Positions 17,841 to 33,290 are shown, counted from the stretch's first letter. The stretch: DNA of 64,000 bases from Yamagishiella unicocca (GCA_003116995.1 BDSL01000060.1:575526-639525), one strand, 5' to 3'. Notes: generated by a model from the letters alone, not told the origin. Program-made: numbers and translations.

Positions 17841-20800
17841 TACAAGTCAGTGCCTTGACCAAATGACACCAAACTTGCGCTTTGATCTTTAAATGATATT
17901 TATAATCAATACCGAAAGTTTTTGGGGCCAGCAGCAAACCGCAAGAGGTACCTCAAAATGGCCATGGTGGTTAGCAAAGCACAGAGCAACGAGCTAACTG
18001 CCCAGGTTTGCCTTGTCCTACAGGTGCAGTGCCTTGACCCAATGACACCAAACTTGCGCTTTGATCTTTCAATGATATTTATAATCAATACCGAAAGTGT
18101 TGGGGCCACCAGCAGATGGCAAGAAGGACCTGAAAATGGCCATGGTGGTTAGCAAAGCACAGAGCAACGAGCTAACTGCCCAGGTTTGCCTTGTCCTACA
18201 GGTGCAGTGCCTTGACCCAATGACACCAAACTTGCGCTTTGATCTTTCAATGATATTTATAATCAATACCGAAAGTTTGGGGCCACAGCAGATGGCAAGA
18301 AGGACCTGAAAATGGCCATGGTGGTTAGCAAAGCACAGAGCAACGAGCTAACCGCCCAGGTTTGCCTTGTCCTACAGTGCAGTGCCTTGACCAAATGACA
18401 CCAAACTTGCGCTTTGATCTTTAAATGATATTTATAATCAATACCGAAAGTTTTGGGGCCAGCAGCAAACCGCAAGAGGTACCTGAAAATGGCCATGGTG
18501 GTTAGCAAAGCACAGAGCAACGAGCTAACTGCCCAGGTTTGCCTTGTCCTACAGGTGCAGTGCCTTGACCCAATGACACCAAACTTGCGCTTTGATCTTT
18601 CAATGATATTTATAATCAATACCGAAAGTTTTGGGGCCAGCAGCAGATGGCAAGAAGGACCTGAAAATGGCCATGGTGGTTAGCAAAGCACAGAGCAACG
18701 AGCTAACCGCCCAGGTTTGCCTTGTCCTACAGGTGCAGTGCCTTGACCAAATGACACCAAACTTGCGCTTTGATCTTTCAATGATATTTATAATCAATAC
18801 CGAAAGTTTTGGGGCCAGCAGCAAACCGCAAGAGGTACCTGAAAATGGCCATGGTGGTTAGCAAAGCACAGAGCAACGAGCTAACTGCCCAGGTTTGCCT
18901 TGTCCTACAGGTGCAGTGCCTTGACCAAATGACACCAAACTTGCGCTTTGATCTTTCAATGATATTTATAATCAATACCGAAAGTGTTGGGGCCACCAGC
19001 AGATGGCAAGAAGGACCTGAAAATGGCCATGGTGGTTAGCAAAGCACAGAGCAACGAGCTAACTGCCCAGGTTTGCCTTGTCCTACAGGTGCAGTGCCTT
19101 GACCCAATGACACCAAACTTGCGCTTTGATCTTTAAATGATATTTATAATCAATACCGAAAGTTTGGGCCAGCAGCAAAGCAAGAGGTACCTGAAAATGG
19201 CCATGGTGGTTAGCAAAGCACAGAGCAACGAGCTAACTGCCCAGGTTTGCCTTGTCCTACAGGTGCAGTGCCTTGACCCAATGACACCAAACTTGCGCTT
19301 TGATCTTTCAATGATATTTATAATCAATACCGAAAGTGTTGGGGCCACCAGCAGATGGCAAGAGGTACCTCAAAATGGCCATGGTGGTTAGCAAAGCACA
19401 GAGCAACGAGCTAACTGCCCAGGTTTGCCTTGTCCTACAGGTGCAGTGCCTTGACCAATGACACCAAACTTGCGCTTTGATCTTTCAATGATATTTATAA
19501 TCAATACCGAAAGTTTGGGCCAGCAGCAACGCAAGAGGACCTGAAAATGGCCATGGTGGTTAGCAAAGCACAGAGCAACGAGCTAACTGCCCAGGTTTGC
19601 CTTGTCCTACAGGTGCAGTGCCTTGACCAATGACACCAAACTTGCGCTTTGATCTTTCAATGATATTTATAATCAATACCGAAAGTTTGGGGCCAGCAGC
19701 AGATGGCAAGAAGGACCTGAAAATGGCCATGGTGGTTAGCAAAGCACAGAGCAACGAGCTAACGCCCAGGTTTGCCTTGTCCTACAGGTGCAGTGCCTTG
19801 ACCAATGACACCAAACTTGCGCTTTGATCTTTAATGATATTTATAATCAATACCGAAAGTTTGGGCCACAGCAGAGGCAAGAGGACCTGAAAATGGCCAT
19901 GGTGGTTAGCAAAGCACAGAGCAACGAGCTAACTGCCCAGGTTTGCCTTGTCCTACAGGTGCAGTGCCTTGACCCAATGACACCAAACTTGCGCTTTGAT
20001 CTTTCAATGATATTTATAATCAATACCGAAAGTGTTGGGCCACCAGCAGATGGCAAGAAGGACCTGAAAATGGCCATGGTGGTTAGCAAAGCACAGAGCA
20101 ACGAGCTAACTGCCCAGGTTTGCCTTGTCCTACAGGTGCAGTGCCTTGACCAAATGACACCAAACTTGCGCTTTGATCTTTCAATGATATTTATAATCAA
20201 TACCGAAAGTTTTGGGGCCAGCAGCAAACCGCAAGAGGTACCTGAAAATGGCCATGGTGGTTAGCAAAGCACAGAGCAACGAGCTAACTGCCCAGGTTTG
20301 CCTTGTCCTACAGGTGCAGTGCCTTGACCAATGACACCAAACTTGCGCTTTGATCTTTCAATGATATTTATAATCAATACCGAAAGTTTGGGGCCACCAG
20401 CAGATGGCAAGAAGGACCTGAAAATGGCCATGGTGGTTAGCAAAGCACAGAGCAACGAGCTAACTGCCCAGGTTTGCCTTGTCCTACAGGTGCAGTGCCT
20501 TGACCAAATGACACCAAACTTGCGCTTTGATCTTTCAATGATATTTATAATCAATACCGAAAGTTTGGGGCCAGCAGCAGATGGCAAGAAGGACCTGAAA
20601 ATGGCCATGGTGGTTAGCAAAGCACAGAGCAACGAGCTAACTGCCCAGGTTTGCCTTGTCCTACAGGTGCAGTGCCTTGACCAATGACACCAAACTTGCG
20701 CTTTGATCTTTAAATGATATTTATAATCAATACCGAAAGTTTTGGGGCCACCAGCAGATGGCAAGAAGGACCTGAAAATGGCCATGGTGGTTAGCAAAGC

Positions 20801-23800
20801 ACAGAGCAACGAGCTAACGCCCAGGTTTGCCTTGTCCTACAGGTGCAGTGCCTTGACCAATGACACCAAACTTGCGCTTTGATCTTTCAATGATATTTAT
20901 AATCAATACCGAAAGTTTGGGGCCACCAGCAGATGGCAAGAAGGACCTGAAAATGGCCATGGTGGTTAGCAAAGCACAGAGCAACGAGCTAACTGCCCAG
21001 GTTTGCCTTGTCCTACAGGTGCAGTGCCTTGACCAATGACACCAAACTTGCGCTTTGATCTTTCAATGATATTTATAATCAATACCGAAAGTTTGGGGCC
21101 AGCAGCAGATGGCAAGAAGGACCTGAAAATGGCCATGGTGGTTAGCAAAGCACAGAGCAACGAGCTAACTGCCCAGGTTTGCCTTGTCCTACAGGTGCAG
21201 TGCCTTGACCAATGACACCAAACTTGCGCTTTGATCTTTCAATGATATTTATAATCAATACCGAAAGTTTTGGGCCAGCAGCAAACGGCAAGAGGACCTG
21301 AAAATGGCCATGGTGGTTAGCAAAGCACAGAGCAACGAGCTAACTGCCCAGGTTTGCCTTGTCCTACAGGTGCAGTGCCTTGACCAAATGACACCAAACT
21401 TGCGCTTTGATCTTTCAATGATATTTATAATCAATACCGAAAGTTTTGGGGCCAGCAGCAACGCAAGAGGTACCTGAAAATGGCCATGGTGGTTAGCAAA
21501 GCACAGAGCAACGAGCTAACTGCCCAGGTTTGCCTTGTCCTACAGGTGCAGTGCCTTGACCCAATGACACCAAACTTGCGCTTTGATCTTTCAATGATAT
21601 TTATAATCAATACCGAAAGTGTTGGGGCCACCAGCAGATGGCAAGAAGGACCTGAAAATGGCCATGGTGGTTAGCAAAGCACAGAGCAACGAGCTAACTG
21701 CCCAGGTTTGCCTTGTCCTACAGGTGCAGTGCCTTGACCAAATGACACCAAACTTGCGCTTTGATCTTTAAATGATATTTATAATCAATACCGAAAGTTT
21801 GGGGCCAGCAGCAAACGGCAAGAGGTACCTGAAAATGGCCATGGTGGTTAGCAAAGCACAGAGCAACGAGCTAACTGCCCAGGTTTGCCTTGTCCTACAG
21901 GTGCAGTGCCTTGACCAAATGACACCAAACTTGCGCTTTGATCTTTCAATGATATTTATAATCAATACCGAAAGTTTTGGGGCCAGCAGCAAACGGCAAG
22001 AGGACCTGAAAATGGCCATGGTGGTTAGCAAAGCACAGAGCAACGAGCTAACTGCCCAGGTTTGCCTTGTCCTACAGGTGCAGTGCCTTGACCAAATGAC
22101 ACCAAACTTGCGCTTTGATCTTTCAATGATATTTATAATCAATACCGAAAGTTTGGGGCCACCAGCAGACGCAAGAGGACCTGAAAATGGCCATGGTGGT
22201 TAGCAAAGCACAGAGCAACGAGCTAACTGCCCAGGTTTGCCTTGTCCTACAGGTGCAGTGCCTTGACCAAATGACACCAAACTTGCGCTTTGATCTTTCA
22301 ATGATATTTATAATCAATACCGAAAGTTTGGGGCCAGCAGCAAGGCAAGAGGTACCTGAAAATGGCCATGGTGGTTAGCAAAGCACAGAGCAACGAGCTA
22401 ACTGCCCAGGTTTGCCTTGTCCTACAGGTGCAGTGCCTTGACCAAATGACACCAAACTTGCGCTTTGATCTTTCAATGATATTTATAATCAATACCGAAA
22501 GTTTTGGGGCCAGCAGCAGATGGCAAGAAGGACCTGAAAATGGCCATGGTGGTTAGCAAAGCACAGAGCAACGAGCTAACTGCCCAGGTTTGCCTTGTCC
22601 TACAGGTGCAGTGCCTTGACCAAATGACACCAAACTTGCGCTTTGATCTTTAATGATATTTATAATCAATACCGAAAGTTTGGGCCAGCAGCAAGCAAGA
22701 GGACCTGAAAATGGCCATGGTGGTTAGCAAAGCACAGAGCAACGAGCTAACGCCAGGTTTGCCTTGTCCTACAGGTGCAGTGCCTGACCAATGACACCAA
22801 ACTGCGCTTTGATCTTTCAATGATATTTATAATCAATACCGAAAGTTTGGGGCCACAGCAGAGGCAAGAGGACCTGAAAATGGCCATGGTGGTTAGCAAA
22901 GCACAGAGCAACGAGCTAACTGCCCAGGTTTGCCTTGTCCTACAGGTGCAGTGCCTTGACCAAATGACACCAAACTTGCGCTTTGATCTTTCAATGATAT
23001 TTATAATCAATACCGAAAGTTTTGGGGCCAGCAGCAAACCGCAAGAGGTACCTGAAAATGGCCATGGTGGTTAGCAAAGCACAGAGCAACGAGCTAACTG
23101 CCCAGGTTTGCCTTGTCCTACAGGTGCAGTGCCTTGACCAATGACACCAAACTTGCGCTTTGATCTTTCAATGATATTTATAATCAATACCGAAAGTTTT
23201 GGGGCCAGCAGCAGACGGCAAGAGGACCTGAAAATGGCCATGGTGGTTAGCAAAGCACAGAGCAACGAGCTAACTGCCCAGGTTTGCCTTGTCCTACAGG
23301 TGCAGTGCCTTGACCAAATGACACCAAACTTGCGCTTTGATCTTTCAATGATATTTATAATCAATACCGAAAGTTTTGGGGCCAGCAGCAAACCGCAAGA
23401 GGTACCTGAAAATGGCCATGGTGGTTAGCAAAGCACAGAGCAACGAGCTAACTGCCCAGGTTTGCCTTGTCCTACAGGTGCAGTGCCTTGACCAAATGAC
23501 ACCAAACTTGCGCTTTGATCTTTCAATGATATTTATAATCAATACCGAAAGTTTTGGGCCAGCAGCAAACGCAAGAGGTACCTGAAAATGGCCATGGTGG
23601 TTAGCAAAGCACAGAGCAACGAGCTAACTGCCCAGGTTTGCCTTGTCCTACAGGTGCAGTGCCTTGACCAATGACACCAAACTTGCGCTTTGATCTTTCA
23701 ATGATATTTATAATCAATACCGAAAGTTTGGGGCCAGCAGCAATGGCAAGAAGGACCTGAAAATGGCCATGGTGGTTAGCAAAGCACAGAGCAACGAGCT

Positions 23801-25640
23801 AACTGCCCAGGTTTGCCTTGTCCTACAGGTGCAGTGCCTTGACCAAATGACACCAAACTTGCGCTTTGATCTTTCAATGATATTTATAATCAATACCGAA
23901 AGTTTGGGGCCACCAGCAAATGGCAAGAGGTACCTGAAAATGGCCATGGTGGTTAGCAAAGCACAGAGCAACGAGCTAACTGCCCAGGTTTGCCTTGTCC
24001 TACAGGTGCAGTGCCTTGACCAAATGACACCAAACTTGCGCTTTGATCTTTAAATGATATTTATAATCAATACCGAAAGTCTTGGGGCCAGCAGCAAACC
24101 GCAAGAGGTACCTGAAAATGGCCATGGTGGTTAGCAAAGCACAGAGCAACGAGCTAACTGCCCAGGTTTGCCTTGTCCTACAGGTGCAGTGCCTTGACCC
24201 AATGACACCAAACTTGCGCTTTGATCTTTCAATGATATTTATAATCAATACCGAAAGTTTGGGCCAGCAGCAAACGCAAGAGGTACCTGAAAATGGCCAT
24301 GGTGGTTAGCAAAGCACAGAGCAACGAGCTAACTGCCCAGGTTTGCCTTGTCCTACAGGTGCAGTGCCTTGACCAAATGACACCAAACTTGCGCTTTGAT
24401 CTTTCAATGATATTTATAATCAATACCGAAAGTTTGGGGCCAGCAGCAGATGGCAAGAGGACCTGAAAATGGCCATGGTGGTTAGCAAAGCACAGAGCAA
24501 CGAGCTAACTGCCCAGGTTTGCCTTGTCCTACAGGTGCAGTGCCTTGACCAAATGGCACCAAACTTGCGCTTTGATCTTTAATGATATTTATAATCAATA
24601 CCGAAAGTTTTGGGGCCAGCAGCAAACCGCAAGAGGTACCTGAAAATGGCCATGGTGGTTAGCAAAGCACAGAGCAACGAGCTAACTGCCCAGGTTTGCC
24701 TTGTCCTACAGGTGCAGTGCCTTGACCAAATGACACCAAACTTGCGCTTTGATCTTTAATGATATTTATAATCAATACCGAAAGTTTTGGGCCAGCAGCA
24801 AACCGCAAGAGGTACCTGAAAATGGCCATGGTGGTTAGCAAAGCACAGAGCAACGAGCTAACTGCCCAGGTTTGCCTTGTCCTACAGGTGCAGTGCCTTG
24901 ACCAAATGACACCAAACTTGCGCTTTGATCTTTCAATGATATTTATAATCAATACCGAAAGTTTTGGGGCCAGCAGCAGATGCAAGAAGGTACCTGAAAA
25001 TGGCCATGGTGGTTAGCAAAGCACAGAGCAACGAGCTAACTGCCCAGGTTTGCCTTGTCCTACAGGTGCAGTGCCTTGACCAAATGACACCAAACTTGCG
25101 CTTTGATCTTTCAATGATATTTATAATCAATACCGAAAGTTTGGGCCAGCAGCAGACGGCAAGAGGTACCTGAAAATGGCCATGGTGGTTAGCAAAGCAC
25201 AGAGCAACGAGCTAACTGCCCAGGTTTGCCTTGTCCTACAGGTGCAGTGCCTTGACCAAATGACACCAAACTTGCGCTTTGATCTTTCAATGATATTTAT
25301 AATCAATACCGAAAGTTTTGGGGCCAGCAGCAAACCGCAAGAGGTACCTGAAAATGGCCATGGTGGTTAGCAAAGCACAGAGCAACGAGCTAACTGCCCA
25401 GGTTTGCCTTGTCCTACAGGTGCAGTGCCTTGACCAATGACACCAAACTTGCGCTTTGATCTTTCAATGATATTTATAATCAATACCGAAAGTTTTGGGG
25501 CCAGCAGCAATGGCAAGAGGACCTGAAAATGGCCATGGTGGTTAGCAAAGCACAGAGCAACGAGCTAACTGCCCAGGTTTGCCTTGTCCTACAGGTGCAG
25601 TGCCTTGACCAAATGACACCAAACTTGCGCTTTGATCTTT
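17841..25640 (+). repeat. satellite zone with frequent homopolymer-length variants
   Basis: Monomers are closer to one consensus but differ mainly in run length: TTTGGGCC, TTTGGGGCC or TTTTGGGGCC, GACCAATGAC or GACCAAATGAC, and GCAGCAACGCAAG or GCAGCAAACCGCAAG. Some may be real, some consensus error. Confidence 0.8.
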
Positions 25641-28600
25641 CAATGATATTTATAATCAATACCGAAAGTTTTGGGGCCAGCAGCAAACCGCAAGAGGTAC
25701 CTGAAAATGGCCATGGTGGTTAGCAAAGCACAGAGCAACGAGCTAACTGCCCAGGTTTGCCTTGTCCTACAGGTGCAGTGCCTTGACCAAATGACACCAA
25801 ACTTGCGCTTTGATCTTTCAATGATATTTATAATCAATACCGAAAGTTTTGGGCCAGCAGCAACGCAAGAGGTACCTGAAAATGGCCATGGTGGTTAGCA
25901 AAGCACAGAGCAACGAGCTAACTGCCCAGGTTTGCCTTGTCCTACAGGTGCAGTGCCTTGACCAAATGACACCAAACTTGCGCTTTGATCTTTCAATGAT
26001 ATTTATAATCAATACCGAAAGTTTTGGGCCAGCAGCAAACCGCAAGAGGTACCTGAAAATGGCCATGGTGGTTAGCAAAGCACAGAGCAACGAGCTAACT
26101 GCCCAGGTTTGCCTTGTCCTACAGGTGCAGTGCCTTGACCAAATGACACCAAACTTGCGCTTTGATCTTTCAATGATATTTATAATCAATACCGAAAGTT
26201 TTGGGGCCAGCAGCAAACCGCAAGAGGTACCTGAAAATGGCCATGGTGGTTAGCAAAGCACAGAGCAACGAGCTAACTGCCCAGGTTTGCCTTGTCCTAC
26301 AGGTGCAGTGCCTTGACCAAATGACACCAAACTTGCGCTTTGATCTTTCAATGATATTTATAATCAATACCGAAAGTTTTGGGGCCAGCAGCAAACCGCA
26401 AGAGGTACCTGAAAATGGCCATGGTGGTTAGCAAAGCACAGAGCAACGAGCTAACTGCCCAGGTTTGCCTTGTCCTACAGGTGCAGTGCCTTGACCAAAT
26501 GCACCAAACTTGCGCTTTGATCTTTAATGATATTTATAATCAATACCGAAAGTCTTGGGCCAGCAGCAAACCGCAAGAGGTACCTGAAAATGGCCATGGT
26601 GGTTAGCAAAGCACAGAGCAACGAGCTAACTGCCCAGGTTTGCCTTGTCCTACAGGTGCAGTGCCTTGACCAAATGACACCAAACTTGCGCTTTGATCTT
26701 TCAATGATATTTATAATCAATACCGAAAGTTTTGGGGCCAGCAGCAAACCGCAAGAGGTACCTGAAAATGGCCATGGTGGTTAGCAAAGCACAGAGCAAC
26801 GAGCTAACTGCCCAGGTTTGCCTTGTCCTACAGGTGCAGTGCCTTGACCAAATGACACCAAACTTGCGCTTTGATCTTTCAATGATATTTATAATCAATA
26901 CCGAAAGTTTTGGGCCAGCAGCAAACCGCAAGAGGTACCTGAAAATGGCCATGGTGGTTAGCAAAGCACAGAGCAACGAGCTAACTGCCCAGGTTTGCCT
27001 TGTCCTACAGGTGCAGTGCCTTGACCAAATGACACCAAACTTGCGCTTTGATCTTTCAATGATATTTATAATCAATACCGAAAGTTTTGGGGCCAGCAGC
27101 AAACCGCAAGAGGTACCTGAAAATGGCCATGGTGGTTAGCAAAGCACAGAGCAACGAGCTAACTGCCCAGGTTTGCCTTGTCCTACAGGTGCAGTGCCTT
27201 GACCAAATGGCACCAAACTTGCGCTTTGATCTTTCAATGATATTTATAATCAATACCGAAAGTTGTTGGGGCCAGCAGCAAACCGCAAGAGGTACCTGAA
27301 AATGGCCATGGTGGTTAGCAAAGCACAGAGCAACGAGCTAACTGCCCAGGTTTGCCTTGTCCTACAGGTGCAGTGCCTTGACCAAATGACACCAAACTTG
27401 CGCTTTGATCTTTCAATGATATTTATAATCAATACCGAAAGTTTTGGGGCCAGCAGCAAACCGCAAGAGGTACCTGAAAATGGCCATGGTGGTTAGCAAA
27501 GCACAGAGCAACGAGCTAACTGCCCAGGTTTGCCTTGTCCTACAGGTGCAGTGCCTTGACCAAATGACACCAAACTTGCGCTTTGATCTTTAAATGATAT
27601 TTATAATCAATACCGAAAGTTTTGGGCCAGCAGCAAACCGCAAGAGGTACCTGAAAATGGCCATGGTGGTTAGCAAAGCACAGAGCAACGAGCTAACTGC
27701 CCAGGTTTGCCTTGTCCTACAGGTGCAGTGCCTTGACCAAATGACACCAAACTTGCGCTTTGATCTTTCAATGATATTTATAATCAATACCGAAAGTTTT
27801 GGGCCAGCAGCAAACCGCAAGAGGACCTGAAAATGGCCATGGTGGTTAGCAAAGCACAGAGCAACGAGCTAACTGCCCAGGTTTGCCTTGTCCTACAGGT
27901 GCAGTGCCTTGACCAAATGACACCAAACTTGCGCTTTGATCTTTCAATGATATTTATAATCAATACCGAAAGTTTTGGGGCCAGCAGCAAACCGCAAGAG
28001 GTACCTGAAAATGGCCATGGTGGTTAGCAAAGCACAGAGCAACGAGCTAACTGCCCAGGTTTGCCTTGTCCTACAGGTGCAGTGCCTTGACCAAATGACA
28101 CCAAACTTGCGCTTTGATCTTTCAATGATATTTATAATCAATACCGAAAGTTTTGGGCCAGCAGCAAACCGCAAGAGGTACCTGAAAATGGCCATGGTGG
28201 TTAGCAAAGCACAGAGCAACGAGCTAACTGCCCAGGTTTGCCTTGTCCTACAGGTGCAGTGCCTTGACCAAATGACACCAAACTTGCGCTTTGATCTTTC
28301 AATGATATTTATAATCAATACCGAAAGTTTTGGGCCAGCAGCAAACCGCAAGAGGTACCTGAAAATGGCCATGGTGGTTAGCAAAGCACAGAGCAACGAG
28401 CTAACTGCCCAGGTTTGCCTTGTCCTACAGGTGCAGTGCCTTGACCAAATGCACCAAACTTGCGCTTTGATCTTTCAATGATATTTATAATCAATACCGA
28501 AAGTTTTGGGCCAGCAGCAAACCGCAAGAGGTACCTGAAAATGGCCATGGTGGTTAGCAAAGCACAGAGCAACGAGCTAACTGCCCAGGTTTGCCTTGTC

Positions 28601-31600
28601 CTACAGGTGCAGTGCCTTGACCAAATGACACCAAACTGCGCTTTGATCTTTCAATGATATTTATAATCAATACCGAAAGTTTTTGGGCCAGCAGCAAACC
28701 GCAAGAGGTACCTGAAAATGGCCATGGTGGTTAGCAAAGCACAGAGCAACGAGCTAACTGCCCAGGTTTGCCTTGTCCTACAGGTGCAGTGCCTTGACCA
28801 AATGACACCAAACTTGCGCTTTGATCTTTCAATGATATTTATAATCAATACCGAAAGTTCTTGGGCCAGCAGCAAACCGCAAGAGGTACCTGAAAATGGC
28901 CATGGTGGTTAGCAAAGCACAGAGCAACGAGCTAACTGCCCAGGTTTGCCTTGTCCTACAGGTGCAGTGCCTTGACCAAATGACACCAAACTTGCGCTTT
29001 GATCTTTCAATGATATTTATAATCAATACCGAAAGTTTTTGGGGCCAGCAGCAAACCGCAAGAGGTACCTGAAAATGGCCATGGTGGTTAGCAAAGCACA
29101 GAGCAAGGAGCTAACTGCCCAGGTTTGCCTTGTCCTACAGGTGCAGTGCCTTGACCAAATGACACCAAACTTGCGCTTTGATCTTTCAATGATATTTATA
29201 ATCAATACCGAAAGTTTTGGGGCCAGCAGCAAACCGCAAGAGGTACCTGAAAATGGCCATGGTGGTTAGCAAAGCACAGAGCAAGAGCTAACTGCCCAGG
29301 TTTGCCTTGTCCTACAGGTGCAGTGCCTTGACCAAATGCACCAAACTTGCGCTTTGATCTTTCAATGATATTTATAATCAATACCGAAAGTTTTGGGCCA
29401 GCAGCAAACCGCAAGAGGTACCTGAAAATGGCCATGGTGGTTAGCAAAGCACAGAGCAACGAGCTAACTGCCCAGGTTTGCCTTGTCCTACAGGTGCAGT
29501 GCCTTGACCAAATGACACCAAACTGCGCTTTGATCTTTCAATGATATTTATAATCAATACCGAAAGTTTTGGGCCAGCAGCAAACCGCAAGAGGTACCTG
29601 AAAATGGCCATGGTGGTTAGCAAAGCACAGAGCAACGAGCTAACTGCCCAGGTTTGCCTTGTCCTACAGGTGCAGTGCCTTGACCAAATGACACCAAACT
29701 TGCGCTTTGATCTTTCAATGATATTTATAATCAATACCGAAAGTTTTTGGGCCAGCAGCAAACCGCAAGAGGTACCTGAAAATGGCCATGGTGGTTAGCA
29801 AAGCACAGAGCAAGGAGCTAACTGCCCAGGTTTGCCTTGTCCTACAGGTGCAGTGCCTTGACCAAATGACACCAAACTTGCGCTTTGATCTTTCAATGAT
29901 ATTTATAATCAATACCGAAAGTTTTGGGCCAGCAGCAAACCGCAAGAGGTACCTGAAAATGGCCATGGTGGTTAGCAAAGCACAGAGCAAGGAGCTAACT
30001 GCCCAGGTTTGCCTTGTCCTACAGGTGCAGTGCCTTGACCAAATGACACCAAACCTGCGCTTTGATCTTTCAATGATATTTATAATCAATACCGAAAGTT
30101 TTGGGCCAGCAGCAAACCGCAAGAGGTACCTGAAAATGGCCATGGTGGTTAGCAAAGCACAGAGCAAGAGCTAACTGCCCAGGTTTGCCTTGTCCTACAG
30201 GTGCAGTGCCTTGACCAAATGACACCAAACTTGCGCTTTGATCTTTCAATGATATTTATAATCAATACCGAAAGTTTTTGGGCCAGCAGCAAACCGCAAG
30301 AGGTACCTGAAAATGGCCATGGTGGTTAGCAAAGCACAGAGCAACGAGCTAACTGCCCAGGTTTGCCTTGTCCTACAGGTGCAGTGCCTTGACCAAATGA
30401 CACCAAACTTGCGCTTTGATCTTTCAATGATTTTATAATCAATACCGAAAGTTTTGGGGCCAGCAGCAAACCGCAAGAGGTACCTGAAAATGGCCATGGT
30501 GGTTAGCAAAGCACAGAGCAACGAGCTAACTGCCCAGGTTTGCCTTGTCCTACAGGTGCAGTGCCTTGACCAAATGACACCAAACTTGCGCTTTGATCTT
30601 TCAATGATATTTATAATCAATACCGAAAGTTTTGGGGCCAGCAGCAAACCGCAAGAGGTACCTGAAAATGGCCATGGTGGTTAGCAAAGCACAGAGCAAC
30701 GAGCTAACTGCCCAGGTTTGCCTTGTCCTACAGGTGCAGTGCCTTGACCAAATGACACCAAACTTGCGCTTTGATCTTTCAATGATATTTATAATCAATA
30801 CCGAAAGTTTTTGGGGCCAGCAGCAAACCGCAAGAGGTACCTGAAAATGGCCATGGTGGTTAGCAAGCACAGAGCAACGAGCTAACTGCCCAGGTTTGCC
30901 TTGTCCTACAGGTGCAGTGCCTTGACCAAATGACACCAAACTTGCGCTTTGATCTTTCAATGATATTTATAATCAATACCGAAAGTTTTGGGGCCAGCAG
31001 CAAACCGCAAGAGGTACCTGAAAATGGCCATGGTGGTTAGCAAAGCACAGAGCAACGAGCTAACTGCCCAGGTTTGCCTTGTCCTACAGGTGCAGTGCCT
31101 TGACCAAATGACACCAAACTTGCGCTTTGATCTTTCAATGATATTTATAATCAATACCGAAAGTTTTGGGGCCAGCAGCAAACCGCAAGAGGTACCTGAA
31201 AATGGCCATGGTGGTTAGCAAAGCACAGAGCAAGGAGCTAACTGCCCAGGTTTGCCTTGTCCTACAGGTGCAGTGCCTTGACCAAATGCACCAAACTTGC
31301 GCTTTGATCTTTCAATGATATTTATAATCAATACCGAAAGTTTTGGGGCCAGCAGCAAACCGCAAGAGGTACCTGAAAATGGCCATGGTGGTTAGCAAAG
31401 CACAGAGCAACGAGCTAACTGCCCAGGTTTGCCTTGTCCTACAGGTGCAGTGCCTTGACCAAATGACACCAAACTTGCGCTTTGATCTTTCAATGATATT
31501 TATAATCAATACCGAAAGTTTTGGGGCCAGCAGCAAACCGCAAGAGGTACCTGAAAATGGCCATGGTGGTTAGCAAAGCACAGAGCAACGAGCTAACTGC

Positions 31601-33290
31601 CCAGGTTTGCCTTGTCCTACAGTGCAGTGCCTTGACCAAATGACACCAAACCTGCGCTTTGATCTTTCAATGATATTTATAATCAATACCGAAAGTTTTG
31701 GGCCAGCAGCAAACCGCAAGAGGTACTGAAAATGGCCATGGTGGTTAGCAAAGCACAGAGCAACGAGCTAACTGCCCAGGTTTGCCTTGTCCTACAGGTG
31801 CAGTGCCTTGACCAAATGACACCAAACTTGCGCTTTGATCTTTCAATGATATTTATAATCAATACCGAAAGTTTTGGGCCAGCAGCAACCGCAAGAGGTA
31901 CCTGAAAATGGCCATGGTGGTTAGCAAAGCACAGAGCAACGAGCTAACTGCCCAGGTTTGCCTTGTCCTACAGGTGCAGTGCCTTGACCAAATGACACCA
32001 AACTTGCGCTTTGATCTTTCAATGATATTTATAATCAATACCGAAAGTTTTTGGGCCAGCAGCAAACCGCAAGAAGGTACCTGAAAATGGCCATGGTGGT
32101 TAGCAAAGCACAGAGCAAGAGCTAACTGCCCAGGTTTGCCTTGTCCTACAGGTGCAGTGCCTTGACCAAATGACACCAAACTTGCGCTTTGATCTTTCAA
32201 TGATGTTTATAATCAATACCGAAAGTTCTTGGGCCAGCAGCAAACCGCAAGAGGTACCTGAAAATGGCCATGGTGGTTAGCAAAGCACAGAGCAACGAGC
32301 TAACTGCCCAGGTTTGCCTTGTCCTACAGGTGCAGTGCCTTGACCAAATGACACCAAACTTGCGCTTTGATCTTTCAATGATATTTATAATCAATACCGA
32401 AAGTTTTTGGGGCCAGCAGCAAACCGCAAGAGGTACCTGAAAATGGCCATGGTGGTTAGCAAAGCACAGAGCAACGGAGCTAACTGCCCAGGTTTGCCTT
32501 GTCCTACAGGTGCAGTGCCTTGACCAAATGCACCAAACTTGCGCTTTGATCTTTCAATGATATTTATAATAATACCGAAAGTTTTGGGGCCAGCAGCAAA
32601 CCGCAAGAGGTACCTGAAAATGGCCATGGTGGTTAGCAAAGCACAGAGCAAGAGCTAACTGCCCAGGTTTGCCTGTCCTACAGGTGCAGTGCCTTGACCA
32701 ATGACACCAAACTTGCGCTTTGATCTTTCAATGATATTTATAATCAATACCGAAAGTTTTTGGGCCAGCAGCAAACCGCAAGAGGTACCTGAAAATGGCC
32801 ATGGTGGTTAGCAAAGCACAGAGCAACGAGCTAACTGCCCAGGTTTGCCTTGTCCTACAGGTGCAGTGCCTTGACCAAATGACACCAAACTTGCGCTTTG
32901 ATCTTTCAATGATATTTATAATCAATACCGAAAGTTCTTGGGCCAGCAGCAAACCGCAAGAGGTACCTGAAAATGGCCATGGTGGTTAGCAAAGCACAGA
33001 GCAACGAGCTAACTGCCCAGGTTTGCCTTGTCCTACAGGTGCAGTGCCTTGACCAAATGACACCAAACTTGCGCTTTGATCTTTCAATGATATTTATAAT
33101 CAATACCGAAAGTTCTTGGGGCCAGCAGCAAACCGCAAGAGGTACCTGAAAATGGCCATGGTGGTTAGCAAAGCACAGAGCAACGAGCTAACTGCCCAGG
33201 TTTGCCTTGTCCTACAGGTGCAGTGCCTTGACCAAATGACACCAAACTTGCGCTTTGATCTTTCAATGATATTTATAATCAATACCGAAG
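25641..33290 (+). repeat. fairly uniform satellite zone, ATGACACC type
   Basis: Mostly AGCAGCAAACCGCAAGAGG with CAAATGACACC and GTTAGCAAAGCAC. Variation is largely TTTTGGG versus TTTTGGGG and CAACGAGC versus CAAGAGC or CAAGGAGC. Three consecutive 177-bp copies leave both strands open at 27975-28481. Confidence 0.85.

Noticed and set aside
27975..28481. 168-codon open frame on the plus strand (and a 150-codon one on the minus strand) in the satellite
   Set aside because: It is three consecutive 177-bp monomers, a multiple of three, so one stop-free monomer frame simply continues on both strands. The frame breaks as soon as a 178-bp copy occurs, and there is no start context, domain or codon signal.
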